From: Marinomonas atlantica
GTDB lineage: Bacteria; Pseudomonadota; Gammaproteobacteria; Pseudomonadales; Marinomonadaceae
Length of the DNA: 64,000 nt
Assembly (NCBI RefSeq): GCF_001639725.1
Contig: NZ_LTAW01000007.1
Location: 62,001-126,000 of the forward strand
Reading direction: 5' to 3'
The position numbers were made by a program, and so were the translations under genes. Positions 40,876 to 50,425 of this stretch are shown here, piece after piece (positions within the stretch are counted from its first letter, which is position 1; every line of letters starts with the position of its first letter). The notes under the pieces were generated by a model. The model was not told where the DNA came from, made no database searches, and saw only the letters and a list, made by a program, of their open reading frames with translations.

Positions 40876-41053
40876 CGAACCCGTACAGTTAGAACAGACG
40901 TTACTGGGTGACGTCATTGAAACCGTTGTGCCGAGCGAGCAGCGTGTCGCCGTCGCAGTGAATCAACAAATTGTACCGCGCAGTCAGTGGTCTGAGTGTC
41001 TACTCAAAGACAACGATCGCATTGATATCTTTGAATCCATCGCAGGGGGGTAA
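40856..41053 (+). CDS. thiS: Sulfur carrier protein ThiS
   Basis: Ubiquitin-like sulfur carrier of thiazole synthesis, 65 residues, ending in the essential diglycine (SIAGG) that is thiocarboxylated. ATG 40856 follows an AAGGAG site within the thiE end. An upstream frame back to 40688 is only overlap. The activating enzyme ThiF is not in the operon, so MoeB or a distant ThiF must adenylate it (inference). Confidence 0.95.
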   Translation: MQLYVNDEPVQLEQTLLGDVIETVVPSEQRVAVAVNQQIVPRSQWSECLLKDNDRIDIFESIAGG

Positions 41054-41054
41054 C

Positions 41055-41828
41055 ATGGCACTTACGATAGCAGGCCACGAGTTTACATCGCGCTTATTCA
41101 CGGGCACGGGCAAATATGCAAGCCAAGAGCAAATGATAGCCTCAATACTAGCCAGCGGGAGCGACATGACCACCTTGTCACTGCGCCGCATGGATCTGAA
41201 AAGCGGGTCAGACAATATCTTGAAGCCTCTGCAACAACTGGGCGTTAAATTACTGCCCAATACGTCAGGCGCACGAGACGCTAAAGAAGCCATTTATGCC
41301 GCTCAATTGGCACAGGAAGCGCTCGAAACGAATTGGGTTAAAGTGGAGATTCATCCCGACCCTCGTTACCTCATGCCGGACCCGATCGAGACGTTAAAAG
41401 CGGTCGAAGCATTAGTGCGCCTTGGTTTTGTCGTCATGCCCTACATTCATGCCGATCCTGTGCTATGCAAGCGTTTGGAAGAAGTCGGCGCGCAATGCGT
41501 GATGCCATTAGGCTCGCCGATTGGCTCGAATCAAGGTCTCGCCTCTAAGCCCTTTTTGGACATTATCATCGAGCAAAGCAATGTGCCGGTGATTGTCGAT
41601 GCTGGTATAGGGGCGCCGTCTCATGCCGCCGCCGCGTTAGAAGCGGGCGCCGATGCGGTATTGGTGAACACAGCCATGGCGGTGGCCAGCGAGCCTGAAA
41701 CCATGGGCAAAGCCTTCAAGTTCGCGGTCGAAGCTGGGCGCATGGCCTACGAATCGGGCACAGGGCAAATGCAGCAAACTGCTCACGCGTCAAGCCCATT
41801 GACCGAGTTCCTCAAGGAGCTGTCATGA
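41055..41828 (+). CDS. thiG: Thiazole synthase ThiG
   Basis: Forms the thiazole phosphate ring from DXP, dehydroglycine and ThiS thiocarboxylate. 257 residues from ATG 41055. The Schiff-base lysine is K96 ([10 protein letters not shown]), and the phosphate-binding GIGAPSHAA and [11 protein letters not shown] segments are intact. It is one base after the thiS stop and overlaps thiH by four bases (ATGA). Confidence 0.97.
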   Translation: MALTIAGHEFTSRLFTGTGKYASQEQMIASILASGSDMTTLSLRRMDLKSGSDNILKPLQQLGVKLLPNTSGARDAKEAIYAAQLAQEALETNWVKVEIHPDPRYLMPDPIETLKAVEALVRLGFVVMPYIHADPVLCKRLEEVGAQCVMPLGSPIGSNQGLASKPFLDIIIEQSNVPVIVDAGIGAPSHAAAALEAGADAVLVNTAMAVASEPETMGKAFKFAVEAGRMAYESGTGQMQQTAHASSPLTEFLKELS

Positions 41829-42985
41829 GCGGTACCGTACGCATTTTGCACCAAAGCCCTGACATAGCAGGGCAATTTAGTGCGGAGTTAGCGTCATTAG
41901 ACTGGGAAGCGACGACCACGCAACACCAACAGGCAACGGAAGCCGATGTGCGCCGCGCACTGGCCAAATCCAAACGTGATATCAATGACTTTGCAGCGTT
42001 GATATCACCCGCGGCCAAACCCTTTTTAAATGACATGGTGGCACAAAGCGAGCGCTTAACTCAGCAACGCTTTGGCAATACCGTCAGCTTATTTGCGCCA
42101 CTGTATTTGTCGAATACCTGTGCCAACGAGTGTACCTATTGCGGTTTCTCCATGAGTAACGCGATCAAACGCCTTACATTGGATGAATCTCAAGTTGAGC
42201 GTGAGATCGACGCGATCAAACGTAAAGGCTTTGATCATATCTTGCTGGTGACAGGGGAAACTCAAAAAGTCTCCATGCCATACTTTGAGCGTATGTTGCC
42301 ACTGTTTAAACCGGCCTTTAGTCAACTCTCCATGGAAGTGCAGCCACTAGAGCGAGACGAATACGCACGGCTCAAAGAGCTGGGTCTTGATGGTGTCTTG
42401 GTCTACCAAGAAACCTACCGTCGTAGCACCTATCTTGAACATCATCTGCGGGGCAATAAGTCAGACTTTAACCATCGTCTTGATGCCCCTGATCGACTAG
42501 GCCAAGCCAAAGTTCATAAGATTGGCTTAGGTGTCTTGCTTGGGTTAGACGATTGGCGTACCGACTCCATCATGATGGCGCATCATCTACGACACCTGCA
42601 AAAACGCTACTGGCGCTCACGCTTCAGCGTTGCCTTTCCGCGAATACGTCCCTGTGCAGGCGGCATCGAGCCTAAATCCGTGATATCCGACTTAGAGCTG
42701 GTGCAACTGATCGCCGCATGGCGCTTGTTTGATGCAGACTTAGAAATGAGCCTTTCCACCCGTGAATCGGCCGACTTTCGAAATCACGCCGCGCGTATGG
42801 GCTTCACCACCATGAGCGCCGAATCCAAAACCCAGCCGGGTGGCTACGCCGACGACGCGCAACCCGCATTAGAGCAATTTGAAATAAGCGACGAACGCAG
42901 CGTCACCGACGTCGCCAACGCCATTCGTGCCCAAGGCCGCGAAGTCGTCTGGAAAGACTGGGACATTTCCCTAAACCACACCTAA
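41825..42985 (+). CDS. thiH: 2-iminoacetate synthase ThiH
   Basis: Radical-SAM tyrosine lyase giving dehydroglycine for thiazole formation, the anaerobic-type alternative to ThiO. 386 residues; the cluster motif CX3CX2C is C99, C103, C106 ([12 protein letters not shown]). The C-terminal region with [13 protein letters not shown] and [11 protein letters not shown] is typical. Last gene of thiCESGH. Confidence 0.97.
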   Translation: MSGTVRILHQSPDIAGQFSAELASLDWEATTTQHQQATEADVRRALAKSKRDINDFAALISPAAKPFLNDMVAQSERLTQQRFGNTVSLFAPLYLSNTCANECTYCGFSMSNAIKRLTLDESQVEREIDAIKRKGFDHILLVTGETQKVSMPYFERMLPLFKPAFSQLSMEVQPLERDEYARLKELGLDGVLVYQETYRRSTYLEHHLRGNKSDFNHRLDAPDRLGQAKVHKIGLGVLLGLDDWRTDSIMMAHHLRHLQKRYWRSRFSVAFPRIRPCAGGIEPKSVISDLELVQLIAAWRLFDADLEMSLSTRESADFRNHAARMGFTTMSAESKTQPGGYADDAQPALEQFEISDERSVTDVANAIRAQGREVVWKDWDISLNHT

Positions 42986-43178
42986 TCCAAAGCGCTCCCA
43001 GCGAGCGCTGATTGCCCTTGTACGAGGTGGGCATCCGCGATCAAAGCAATACTTTGTAGTCTCGAAGTCTTCTTAGTTCAATATGGGCCGAGCTAGAATA
43101 GGCATACTGTCGGATGACATTATATCGATGGTTTCTTTTACGCTTCTAAATTTTAGAAAGTCCAGCATAACGGATGCT

Positions 43179-43209
43179 AAAAATCGGAGCTTTTAAACAG
43201 CACCGATTG
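43179..43209 (-). terminator. Terminator of the MYG1-family gene
   Basis: Read on the minus strand: AATCGG-t-GCT, a short loop, AGC-t-CCGATT followed by TTT, starting about 15 bases after the stop at 43224. The outer bases extend the pairing to 43174-43216 with two mismatches. Confidence 0.6.
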
Positions 43210-43223
43210 TTAGCATTGTTGGG

Positions 43224-44099
43224 CTAGTATTCCAACGCCATCTCGGCCATTTTCAGGGTGTTCTCAAACGACTTACAGCCTGCGATAAATAAGCCGTTGT
43301 GACAGAACATGGCGTCGTCAAGTCCGGTTATGCCTTGCAGTTCTTTGCCTGATAGCCCTGCCCACGGAGCAGGAAGCTTTTTACGGTCTTCAAACGAGCC
43401 GAGTTCGACGGGTACGGTTTGGATGCGCCACTCTCCGGTTTGCGCAGGGTAGAGCATAAATAGCGCATCTTGGGATAACTTCAGTACCGTGGTTTTCCAA
43501 GGAGTGAATTGCTCTAGCACGATAACTCTTGGGTCACCAGCTTTTTCTATCGCCTCGGCAACAATGCTTTTGGCGTTGACACCACCTTGGGCTGCGGCGA
43601 TAAACCGTGTTAAAACGCGCGATGCAAAGGTAACGGCTTCTTCAAAACAGGCATCAAAATTGTTGTCTTCTTCCCAGGTTGGGTTAAACAAGGAGATGGT
43701 TTGACTCAGGCTGACGCCAGTGAGTGGGCCATCGACGTGCCCGCAGTCGATAGCGTCGATAGCAGAGACCAAGTTCTTATCCACTGAGTCTGCAACTTCT
43801 TGATCGCCAGAGCACAATTTTAGGCCGTATTTTTGCCACATCAAGCCAAAGGATGAAAAGGGAATGCCGTTTTCTCGTGCGCCAGCACCGCCTCGTTGAT
43901 GATGATCGAAGCGGCCTGTGTCTGCATCGTATACACCGCCAACATCTAAGACGAGATCGGCTTGGGCGATCACGTCTAGGTCTCGTGTCCGTATGATTTT
44001 TGCCGAAGTGAAAAGTTGTTTAAGGGCTGCTACAGCAAATACGTCGTCGGCGTGAAAGTTTCCGTTGTGTGTCGCTATCACTTGAATTTTATCGGTCAT
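43224..44099 (-). CDS. MYG1/UPF0160 family DHH-like metal-dependent hydrolase
   Basis: MYG1 family protein, a DHH-type phosphoesterase fold whose eukaryotic members act as 3'-5' RNA exonucleases; the bacterial role is not settled. 291 residues with metal-binding motifs ATHNGNFHADDVFAVAAL, DVGGVYD, RFDHHQRGG and a late C-terminal FCHNGLFIAGCKS. Monocistronic by position, flanked by long spacers. Confidence 0.88.
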   Translation of the reverse strand: MTDKIQVIATHNGNFHADDVFAVAALKQLFTSAKIIRTRDLDVIAQADLVLDVGGVYDADTGRFDHHQRGGAGARENGIPFSSFGLMWQKYGLKLCSGDQEVADSVDKNLVSAIDAIDCGHVDGPLTGVSLSQTISLFNPTWEEDNNFDACFEEAVTFASRVLTRFIAAAQGGVNAKSIVAEAIEKAGDPRVIVLEQFTPWKTTVLKLSQDALFMLYPAQTGEWRIQTVPVELGSFEDRKKLPAPWAGLSGKELQGITGLDDAMFCHNGLFIAGCKSFENTLKMAEMALEY

Positions 44100-44458
44100 T
44101 TTATCATCTCTTTTATTGATCTCATTTCACTTCACAGCACGGTTGTACTAAACATCCTAATTTTACGGGGTTTTGTGGGGAGGTGACACCGTTCATTTTG
44201 TTGAATCAAAGCGTAGCTTAGGTAAAACCCAGTGAAAGTGCTGATTTGAACTATTGGCGTAGGAGTCTTGTTAGGGTACGATGCGCCGAATGTTATGCAC
44301 TTAGCTAAAAGGTATAGCTAAAGTTGCCTGCAAGTTGTGTTTTGCTATTGATTCGCGGCAAAACGCAAAATCAGTCGCTGTTTAGGGACGTTATGTTCTA
44401 TACACTTGCTGAACTAAAATACCGACCCTATTTGAACTTTACGACATGAGATTTATAA
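44100..44458. other. Non-coding stretch between the MYG1 gene and a small ORF
   Basis: About 360 bases, AT-rich, with stops in all frames at short intervals and no recognisable RNA, repeat or clear promoter. It must contain the promoter of the minus-strand MYG1-family gene; GAGATG just before 44099 may be its ribosome binding site. Confidence 0.5.
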
Positions 44459-44611
44459 ATGACCGCATTTGATACAAGAGTGGAAGAACTGATTGCTAAG
44501 CATCCACATTTAACCAAAGATGAAGCCATCAAAATCGTAACCGAGAAAAATAAGCGCAAAAAACAGAAGAGAAACGAAAGATCAAATAAAGGCAATGTTA
44601 ACAAGGACTAA
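44459..44611 (+). CDS. Small basic protein of unknown function
   Basis: 50-residue open frame MTAFDTRVEELIAKHPHLTK... with a predicted helical N-terminal half, a DEAIKIV segment and a strongly basic tail (NKRKKQKRNER). Codon use looks coding and the charged tail suggests nucleic-acid or ribosome contact, which is inference. There is no strong Shine-Dalgarno sequence. Not assigned to any family I can name. Confidence 0.5.
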   Translation: MTAFDTRVEELIAKHPHLTKDEAIKIVTEKNKRKKQKRNERSNKGNVNKD

Positions 44612-44654
44612 AACGAGCAATACGCTCTGGTCTTTGACAAAGGTGTCTGCCCCG

Positions 44655-45269
44655 TTAGCGAAGTAAGTGTTTTACTTTGTCCCTCAGTATTGGCAACACC
44701 TCTTCTTCAAACCATGGGTTTTGTTTTAGCCAACGGTTATTCCTTGGGCTTGGGTGAGGTAGAGCGATCTTGCCTTGCTCCAGCCAGTAGGCCCAGCGCT
44801 TCACATGTTCGGTGACCTTATCTGATTGAGTCAGATAGTATGCTTGGGCATGACTCCCAAGAACAATCGTCAACTCTATTTTATTCAATTCACCTAGGAG
44901 TATTTCGTGCCATTTGGCAGCGCATTCTGGTCTGGGGGGTAAGTCACCCGATTTGCGACCTTTGGACGGGCCACTTTTAAAAAAGGTGTTGCCGGGGAAG
45001 CAAAATCCCATCGGGACGATGGCGAGTTTAGTGGCATCGTAAAAGCTGCTTTTGCTCAGCCCTAGCCATTGGCGCAGGCGATCGCCACTGGCGTCATCAA
45101 ACGGGCGACCCGCATCGTGGGCTTTTTGTCCCGGCGCTTGTCCCGCAATTAACACTCTGGCGTCGGGGTGTATCTGAAGAATGGGTTTGGGTTCCAAGGG
45201 GAGCACGTTGGCACATTGCCGACAATTCAGAATGTTTTGATGTAATTGAGAAAAAGATTCCTTACCCAT
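44655..45269 (-). CDS. Uracil-DNA glycosylase superfamily protein
   Basis: 204 residues with the UDG-superfamily outline: an N-terminal CRQCANVLPLEPKP segment with CXXC, motif 1 IAGQAPGQKAHDAGRPF, and motif 2 LPHPSPRNNRWLKQNPW near the C-terminus. This resembles the family 4/5-like group often annotated as uracil-DNA glycosylase family protein. Only two of the four cluster cysteines of family 4 are evident, so an iron-sulfur cluster is doubtful. It may repair deaminated bases; activity is unproven. Confidence 0.82.
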   Translation of the reverse strand: MGKESFSQLHQNILNCRQCANVLPLEPKPILQIHPDARVLIAGQAPGQKAHDAGRPFDDASGDRLRQWLGLSKSSFYDATKLAIVPMGFCFPGNTFFKSGPSKGRKSGDLPPRPECAAKWHEILLGELNKIELTIVLGSHAQAYYLTQSDKVTEHVKRWAYWLEQGKIALPHPSPRNNRWLKQNPWFEEEVLPILRDKVKHLLR

Positions 45270-45302
45270 AGCCTTACTCCATCTTTCATCTTACTCAAAG
45301 AA

Positions 45303-46568
45303 TTAGTTATCTTTATTTATTGGCAAGGTTTTAGCGACTTTGCCAATGCTTAAACCCTGCACCAAAATAGAGAACACTACTACGGCGTAGGTAAGCGTAA
45401 GCAAAATATCTCTCTCATTTCCTGCTGGAAGTTGCAGCACTAACGCAACGGAGATGCCACCACGTAGGCCTCCCCAAGTTAAGACGTTCCATGCGCCATT
45501 GGGCAGATTTAGCTGTTTTTTAAACGTTGTTGTCGTAAGACTTACGACTGTTAGTCTTGCGGCCAGTGCTACGCAGATGGTTAAACCCGCAGCGAGAGAT
45601 AAGTTGCCTGAGTACGTTATCATGACGATCTCTAGGCCAATAAGAACAAACAGCGCAGCGTTCAAAATTTCATCGACCAGTTCCCAAAATAAATCGACGT
45701 AATGACGAGTGGTATCGCTCATCGCCCATGTGCGTCCATGATTTCCGACCATTAATCCTACCATCACCATAGCTAGTGGGCCTGAAAGGTGCCAATGGCT
45801 TGCTAGGGTGTACCCCCCGATGACACCAGCGAGTGTCAGCAATACTTCCTCTTGATAGCTGTCCATGCTCTTCAGTAGGAAGTTTAAAATAGCGCCCAAG
45901 GTCAGTCCAAATAAGATCCCGCCGCCTGCCTCAACACTAAGGGTATGAAGAACATATTCAGCGGTAGGGATATCACCACTCGTTAAGATCCCTAAAAGCA
46001 GAACAAACACCACAACGCCAATGCCATCATTAAAGAGTGATTCGCCAGCAATGACGGTTTCAATGCTTTTAGGTGCTCCAGCAGATTCTAATATTCCCAT
46101 AACGGCAATAGGGTCTGTTGGAGATATCAGTGCGCCAAATAATAAGCACCAAATAAAAGGTAGCTTAAGGTCTAAAATAGGTAGCAAGTAATACAGAGCC
46201 GCGGCGATCATCGCGGTTGACAATAAAGTACCGATACAAGCTAGAATGCCAATCGGAAGTTTATAGCGCCTCAAGTCCTTTACGTTAACATGCAGGGCGC
46301 CAGCAAAAAGAAGCATCGAAAGCATCCCATCGAGCAAGATTTCGGTAAAGTCCAGTTCGTCCAGCAAACTGACCTCGTAGTTGATCAACTGATCAAACCC
46401 TAAAAAGCCCATGAAAATCGCCGCGATGGACACTACGATTGAGATCACCATGACCCCTATCGTTGTTGGCAACCCGATAAAGCGATGATTAACATACGCC
46501 AACAGAGCGGTGATGGATAAAAAGATCGCGCTGACTTCCAGCACGCTTAAGCTAGACGCTGATTCCAT
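45303..46568 (-). CDS. NhaP-type sodium/proton antiporter (CPA1 family)
   Basis: Polytopic cation/proton antiporter, 421 residues from ATG 46568 with about 12 helices. CPA1 hallmarks are LFGALISPTDPIAVMGIL (ion-binding ND/TD region), AGESLFNDGIGVVVFVLL and LTWGGLRGGISVALVLQLP. The open frame extends to 46664 (GTG), but the added 32 residues are polar and unlike NhaP N-termini. It lies 33 bases before the UDG-like gene on the same strand. Confidence 0.87.
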   Translation of the reverse strand: MESASSLSVLEVSAIFLSITALLAYVNHRFIGLPTTIGVMVISIVVSIAAIFMGFLGFDQLINYEVSLLDELDFTEILLDGMLSMLLFAGALHVNVKDLRRYKLPIGILACIGTLLSTAMIAAALYYLLPILDLKLPFIWCLLFGALISPTDPIAVMGILESAGAPKSIETVIAGESLFNDGIGVVVFVLLLGILTSGDIPTAEYVLHTLSVEAGGGILFGLTLGAILNFLLKSMDSYQEEVLLTLAGVIGGYTLASHWHLSGPLAMVMVGLMVGNHGRTWAMSDTTRHYVDLFWELVDEILNAALFVLIGLEIVMITYSGNLSLAAGLTICVALAARLTVVSLTTTTFKKQLNLPNGAWNVLTWGGLRGGISVALVLQLPAGNERDILLTLTYAVVVFSILVQGLSIGKVAKTLPINKDN

Positions 46569-46808
46569 GTCTGATTTCTCGTTGTGTAGGTTTAAGGAGT
46601 GACTGTACACGTCGTCAAACCCATAGGATGCGCTTAGAGTTTGATTGTTGCGTAGAATACCCACATGTTACCTATTTAATGATTATTTAGCATCGTGAAT
46701 TGATGAACATCGTTACCACAAAAAATCCATGATCTAGCACAGTGAACACGCGAAGTAAGTGGGCAATTAATGCTAGACTGCGCGGCATATTGACGCTGGG
46801 GCCCCATC

Positions 46809-48989
46809 ATGGAAATCAAAGTAAATTTTTTAGACAATCTTCGTCTAGAAGCCAAGTTCGACGACTTTACTGTCGTGGCCGATCAACCTATTCGCTACAA
46901 AGGGGATGGCTCCGCGCCTAGCCCGTTTGATTACTTCTTGGCATCTTCTGCGCTGTGCGCCGCGTATTTCGTTAAGGTTTACTGTAAGGCACGTGATATT
47001 CCAACGGAAGATATTCGCTTATCGCAAAATAATATTGTCGATCCTGAAGATCGCTACAACCAGATTTTTCAGATTCAGGTTGAGTTGCCGGAACACATTA
47101 GTGATAAAGATCGCCAAGGTATTCTGCGCTCGATTGACCGTTGTACGGTAAAGAAAGTCGTTCAAACTGGCCCTGAGTTTAAGATTGAAACCGTTGAAGA
47201 CCTTGATGCCGGGGCTTCTCTGATGTCGATGGCGCAACCGGAAGTGGGGCATAAAACGGCGATCTTAGGGAAAGACTTGCCGCTAGAAGATACCATCGCG
47301 AATATGTCCAACGTATTGTCTCAGCTGGGTATGAAGATTGAGGTCGCCTCTTGGCGTAATATCGTACCAGGCGTTTGGTCGTTACATTTGCGCGAGGCGG
47401 CGTCGCATATGTGTTTTACCAATGGTAAAGGGGCCTGCAAAGAAAGCGCGTTATGCTCTGCATTGGGTGAGTTCATTGAGCGTGCCAGCTGTAACTTTTT
47501 TTATAACGATCAATATTTCGGCGAAGACATTGCGAATGCCGAGTTTGTGCATTATCCCTCGGAAAAATGGTTCCCATTGACAGAAGACGATTCATTACCC
47601 CAAGGGCTGATGGATGACTACTGTCTGGACATATTTGACCCTGAACAAGAGTTGCAAGGCTCCCATTTGATTGATACCAACTCTGGTAATATCGAGCGCG
47701 GTATTTGTGCGATTCCGTATGTGCGTCAATCTGACCAAGAGACAGTTTACTTCCCATCAAATCTCATTGAGAACTTGTTCTTAAGTAACGGAATGAGTGC
47801 AGGCAACACCTTGCCTGAGGCAATGGTGCAATGTTTGTCTGAGATCTTCGAACGCGCGGTGAAGAAAGACATCATCGAGCAGGAGATTGTGTTACCGGAT
47901 GTGCCCATGTCAGTGTTGCAGCACTATCCGAACATCTTGGCAGGCATTCAGAGCCTTGAAGAAAATGGTTTCCCAATCGTGGTGAAAGACGCATCGCTTG
48001 GTGGAAAGTTTCCTGTTGCTTGTGTCACATTGATGAACCCGCGCACGGGTGGCGTGTTTGCCTCGTTTGGTGCGCATCCTAGCTTCGAAGTGGCGCTTGA
48101 GCGTAGCTTAACAGAGTTACTGCAAGGCCGAAGTTTTGAAGGATTGAATGATGTGCCTGCGCCGACGTTCAATTCCTTTGCGGTCTCTGAACCGAATAAT
48201 TTTGTTGAGCATTTTATCGATTCGACGGGTGTTATCTCGTGGAAGTTCTTCAGCGCCAAAGCTGATTACGAATTCTGTGAATGGGATTTCTCAGGAACCA
48301 CTGAACAAGAATGCGACCGTTTGATGGCCATTTTGAAAGATCTTGGCAAAGAAGTGTACATGGCCGTATTCGATGATTTAGGGGCCAACGTTGTGCGTAT
48401 TTTGGTGCCCGATTACTCGGAAGTGTACCCAGCCGATGATCTGATTTGGGATAATACGAATAAGGCACTGTTGTTCCGTGAGGACATTCTTAATATCCAC
48501 TCACTTGATTATGAGGCTCTGGGTGAGTTGCTGGAGCGCCTTGAAGAAAGCGAGATAGATCATTACACCGATATTCGTACCTTGATTGGTGTTGAGTTTG
48601 ATGAAAACACACCGTGGGGGCAATTGGATGTTGGGGAGCTTAAGCTGTTGCTGTTTTTGTCGCTACAAATGCATGAGCAAGCCAAAGATCAAGTGCAGGA
48701 GTTCTTAAGTTACAACACGAATACTGTGGAGCGGGGCTTATTTTACCAGGCCATTAACACTGTGCTTGAGATCATCCTTGATGACGAGCTTGAGCTTGAC
48801 GACTATCTACTGAATTTATCGCGTATGTTTGGCAAAGAGGTCATGGCGAACGTGGTCGGCTCTGTTGAGGGTACAGTGAAATTCTACGGTCTTACACCTA
48901 CTAATTTGAAGCTTGAAGGCCTTGATCGTCACTTGAAGTTGATCGACAACTATAAAAAGTTGCATGCCTATCGTGCTCGAAAAATATAG
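46809..48989 (+). CDS. ycaO: OsmC-YcaO fusion protein (RimO accessory YcaO with N-terminal OsmC domain)
   Basis: 726 residues. Residues 1-135 form an OsmC/YhfA-type domain with the two redox cysteines C50 (SSALCAAYF) and C112 (DRCTVKK). From about 150 the chain follows E. coli YcaO: FTNGKGACKESALCSALGEF and YPSEKWFPLTEDD, FLSNGMSAGNT, ASFGAHPSFEVALERSLTEL, and the C-terminal TPR-like part. E. coli YcaO is the accessory factor of RimO-dependent beta-methylthiolation of ribosomal protein S12; YcaO domains activate amides with ATP. The role of the fused peroxidase-like domain is unknown. Confidence 0.92.
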   Translation: MEIKVNFLDNLRLEAKFDDFTVVADQPIRYKGDGSAPSPFDYFLASSALCAAYFVKVYCKARDIPTEDIRLSQNNIVDPEDRYNQIFQIQVELPEHISDKDRQGILRSIDRCTVKKVVQTGPEFKIETVEDLDAGASLMSMAQPEVGHKTAILGKDLPLEDTIANMSNVLSQLGMKIEVASWRNIVPGVWSLHLREAASHMCFTNGKGACKESALCSALGEFIERASCNFFYNDQYFGEDIANAEFVHYPSEKWFPLTEDDSLPQGLMDDYCLDIFDPEQELQGSHLIDTNSGNIERGICAIPYVRQSDQETVYFPSNLIENLFLSNGMSAGNTLPEAMVQCLSEIFERAVKKDIIEQEIVLPDVPMSVLQHYPNILAGIQSLEENGFPIVVKDASLGGKFPVACVTLMNPRTGGVFASFGAHPSFEVALERSLTELLQGRSFEGLNDVPAPTFNSFAVSEPNNFVEHFIDSTGVISWKFFSAKADYEFCEWDFSGTTEQECDRLMAILKDLGKEVYMAVFDDLGANVVRILVPDYSEVYPADDLIWDNTNKALLFREDILNIHSLDYEALGELLERLEESEIDHYTDIRTLIGVEFDENTPWGQLDVGELKLLLFLSLQMHEQAKDQVQEFLSYNTNTVERGLFYQAINTVLEIILDDELELDDYLLNLSRMFGKEVMANVVGSVEGTVKFYGLTPTNLKLEGLDRHLKLIDNYKKLHAYRARKI

Positions 48990-49022
48990 GAGGCTACTTA
49001 GAGTAGCGGTCTTAATCAGTAT

Positions 49023-49059
49023 GTTGGAGTTAAATATTTATTCTTGATTTAGCTCCAAC
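49023..49059 (+). terminator. Long hairpin downstream of ycaO
   Basis: GTTGGAG-T-TAAAT (49023-49035) pairs with ATTTA-G-CTCCAAC (49047-49059): 13 pairs including one U-G wobble, 11-base loop, no T run. It starts 33 bases after the ycaO stop and may stabilise its 3' end. Confidence 0.4.
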
Positions 49060-49188
49060 GCCTCAATCGTTCAGTAGTTTTAAAAGCCTTGTAGCAAACA
49101 TAAAAGCTTTCTATTAGGCGTACTTATTAGTTAAGAGCATTACATACTAGATCAACACCCATTCAAGGGGAGTTTGATTTGGTGAAAT

Positions 49189-49584
49189 TTAACGATAATC
49201 AACGGGAATATGGAAAAAAAGTACTGATTCGAAAGGTGTAAAACTATTAAATGAATTTATCTTGGTCGGATTTTGGTAACCCTCGCTAACTACATGGTTG
49301 TTTTTCACTGTCTTGGCAACATGAAGTACTTTTCTTACTCGATGATTGTTCGCGTATTTACGAAAAATTCGTTGATATCTGGATTCCTCGTTTTTAATGA
49401 ACTCTTTTTGCTTTAAAAAACGGATAAGCCCTCGATTATAGTGTAGAGCACCGAGATGAGGGTCAGTGCATTGGGCGCCATCAATCATCAAAAGAAATTC
49501 ATTGTTGTTTGGCAGTGAGAATGAACCATCTTCTAACTGAACGTAATCTGCCGGTATAACAAGAGAGTGAGTTTTTGCCGTCAT
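49189..49584 (-). CDS. Hypothetical protein
   Basis: 131 residues, not recognised. The ATG at 49584 has a strong AAGGAGG site, supporting real translation. The N-terminal half (VIPADYVQLEDGSFSLP, FLLMIDGAQCTDPHLG) looks folded. The middle is basic (RYQRIFRKYANNHRVRKVL), and the end is hydrophobic-aromatic. No signal peptide or membrane helix. The DNA is AT-rich and the gene is isolated by long spacers, suggesting lineage-specific or acquired DNA. Confidence 0.6.
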   Translation of the reverse strand: MTAKTHSLVIPADYVQLEDGSFSLPNNNEFLLMIDGAQCTDPHLGALHYNRGLIRFLKQKEFIKNEESRYQRIFRKYANNHRVRKVLHVAKTVKNNHVVSEGYQNPTKINSFNSFTPFESVLFFHIPVDYR

Positions 49585-50044
49585 AAATAGGCCTCCTTAC
49601 CTTACAATTATTGAGCAATCTAAGTAACGAAATTGAGATAGACGTACATTACGTATGAAAGGACCTAATGGATCATATCAAAATGAGATGAATTCTTTGA
49701 AGTGTGAACTTATCTCTCTAGGTAAATGTTTGAAAATTTAAATTTATATATAGTTTTACTCTTTTATGTACCGCAATTTCTATTTGTACAATCTATAACA
49801 GAACAGACATAGGTGAAAATTTGTCAAAGTTCTCATGACGTGTGTTTGAAATAAAGATTTCTTGATGTGTCGCATAGATATGTAAAATTAGATGAAGTAA
49901 GCGTTTTATGAGAGTGGTAAGAGCGTTTTCAAGGGCGTATTTTTAGTTTTCTGAGGTTGAAGTCTTCAGGTTTTAGAGAGCAAGCAATTTATGGTGTGCT
50001 TGCCTTGATAGAAACAATTACAAGAAATGGCACAAGGAAGAATA
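49585..50044. other. AT-rich intergenic region
   Basis: About 460 bases with no gene. It includes an extremely AT-rich stretch near 49730-49770 and probably the promoters of the divergent genes at 49584 (minus) and 50045 (plus). A 27-codon frame at 49655 is too short and unsupported. Confidence 0.5.
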
Positions 50045-50425
50045 ATGGAATCGGGTCAATTTAAAATTGCGGTAGTTGGTGCAGGAAATGCGGGCTTAGA
50101 ACTGCTAGATCGTTTGTTTACAGCGGAGTTTGTTGAGATTTTAGGTGTGGCGGATACCAATATGCAGGCACCGGGTATGTTGTTGGCGAAGGAACATAAT
50201 ATTCCAGTGACTACGGATATGTATGACCTACTTATAGACAGTGCGCAGATCGATATTCTTATTGATGTAACAGGCATCAAATCGGTTCGTGATGCCTTGC
50301 GCACGCACATGCAAGAAAGTGGCAACCATCATACAGTGATCATGCATGAGCGAATTTCGGCATTATTAATATCGCTTTTCAATGGGCACCCTGTTGAAAC
50401 GAAAGCCAGCGATGATTTTTATTGA
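50045..50425 (+). CDS. Stand-alone NAD(P)-binding Rossmann-fold protein
   Basis: 126 residues forming a single Rossmann domain: dinucleotide loop VVGAGNAGLELLDRLF near the N-terminus, then EILGVADTN and a central IDILIDVTGI strand. The pattern resembles the small oxidoreductase-like (homoserine/dihydrodipicolinate-reductase N-terminal type) domain found ahead of some sensor kinases, here without a partner domain. It may sense or bind NAD(P) rather than catalyse. ATG 50045 is preceded by AAGGA. Role unknown. Confidence 0.65.
   Translation: MESGQFKIAVVGAGNAGLELLDRLFTAEFVEILGVADTNMQAPGMLLAKEHNIPVTTDMYDLLIDSAQIDILIDVTGIKSVRDALRTHMQESGNHHTVIMHERISALLISLFNGHPVETKASDDFY

Noticed and set aside
42991-43009. 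AGCGCT...AGCGCT hairpin after thiH
   Set aside because: Possible six-base-pair stem but no T run; not enough to call a terminator.
44270-44320. GTTAGGG-like sequence resembling an integron attC end
   Set aside because: No matching inverse core site and no integrase or cassette structure nearby.
46798-46806. GGGGCCCC palindrome just before the ycaO start
   Set aside because: Eight-base GC palindrome with no sign of regulation; too short to support a feature.
49655-49741. 27-codon frame in the AT-rich gap
   Set aside because: Too short, and its composition and context do not separate it from chance.
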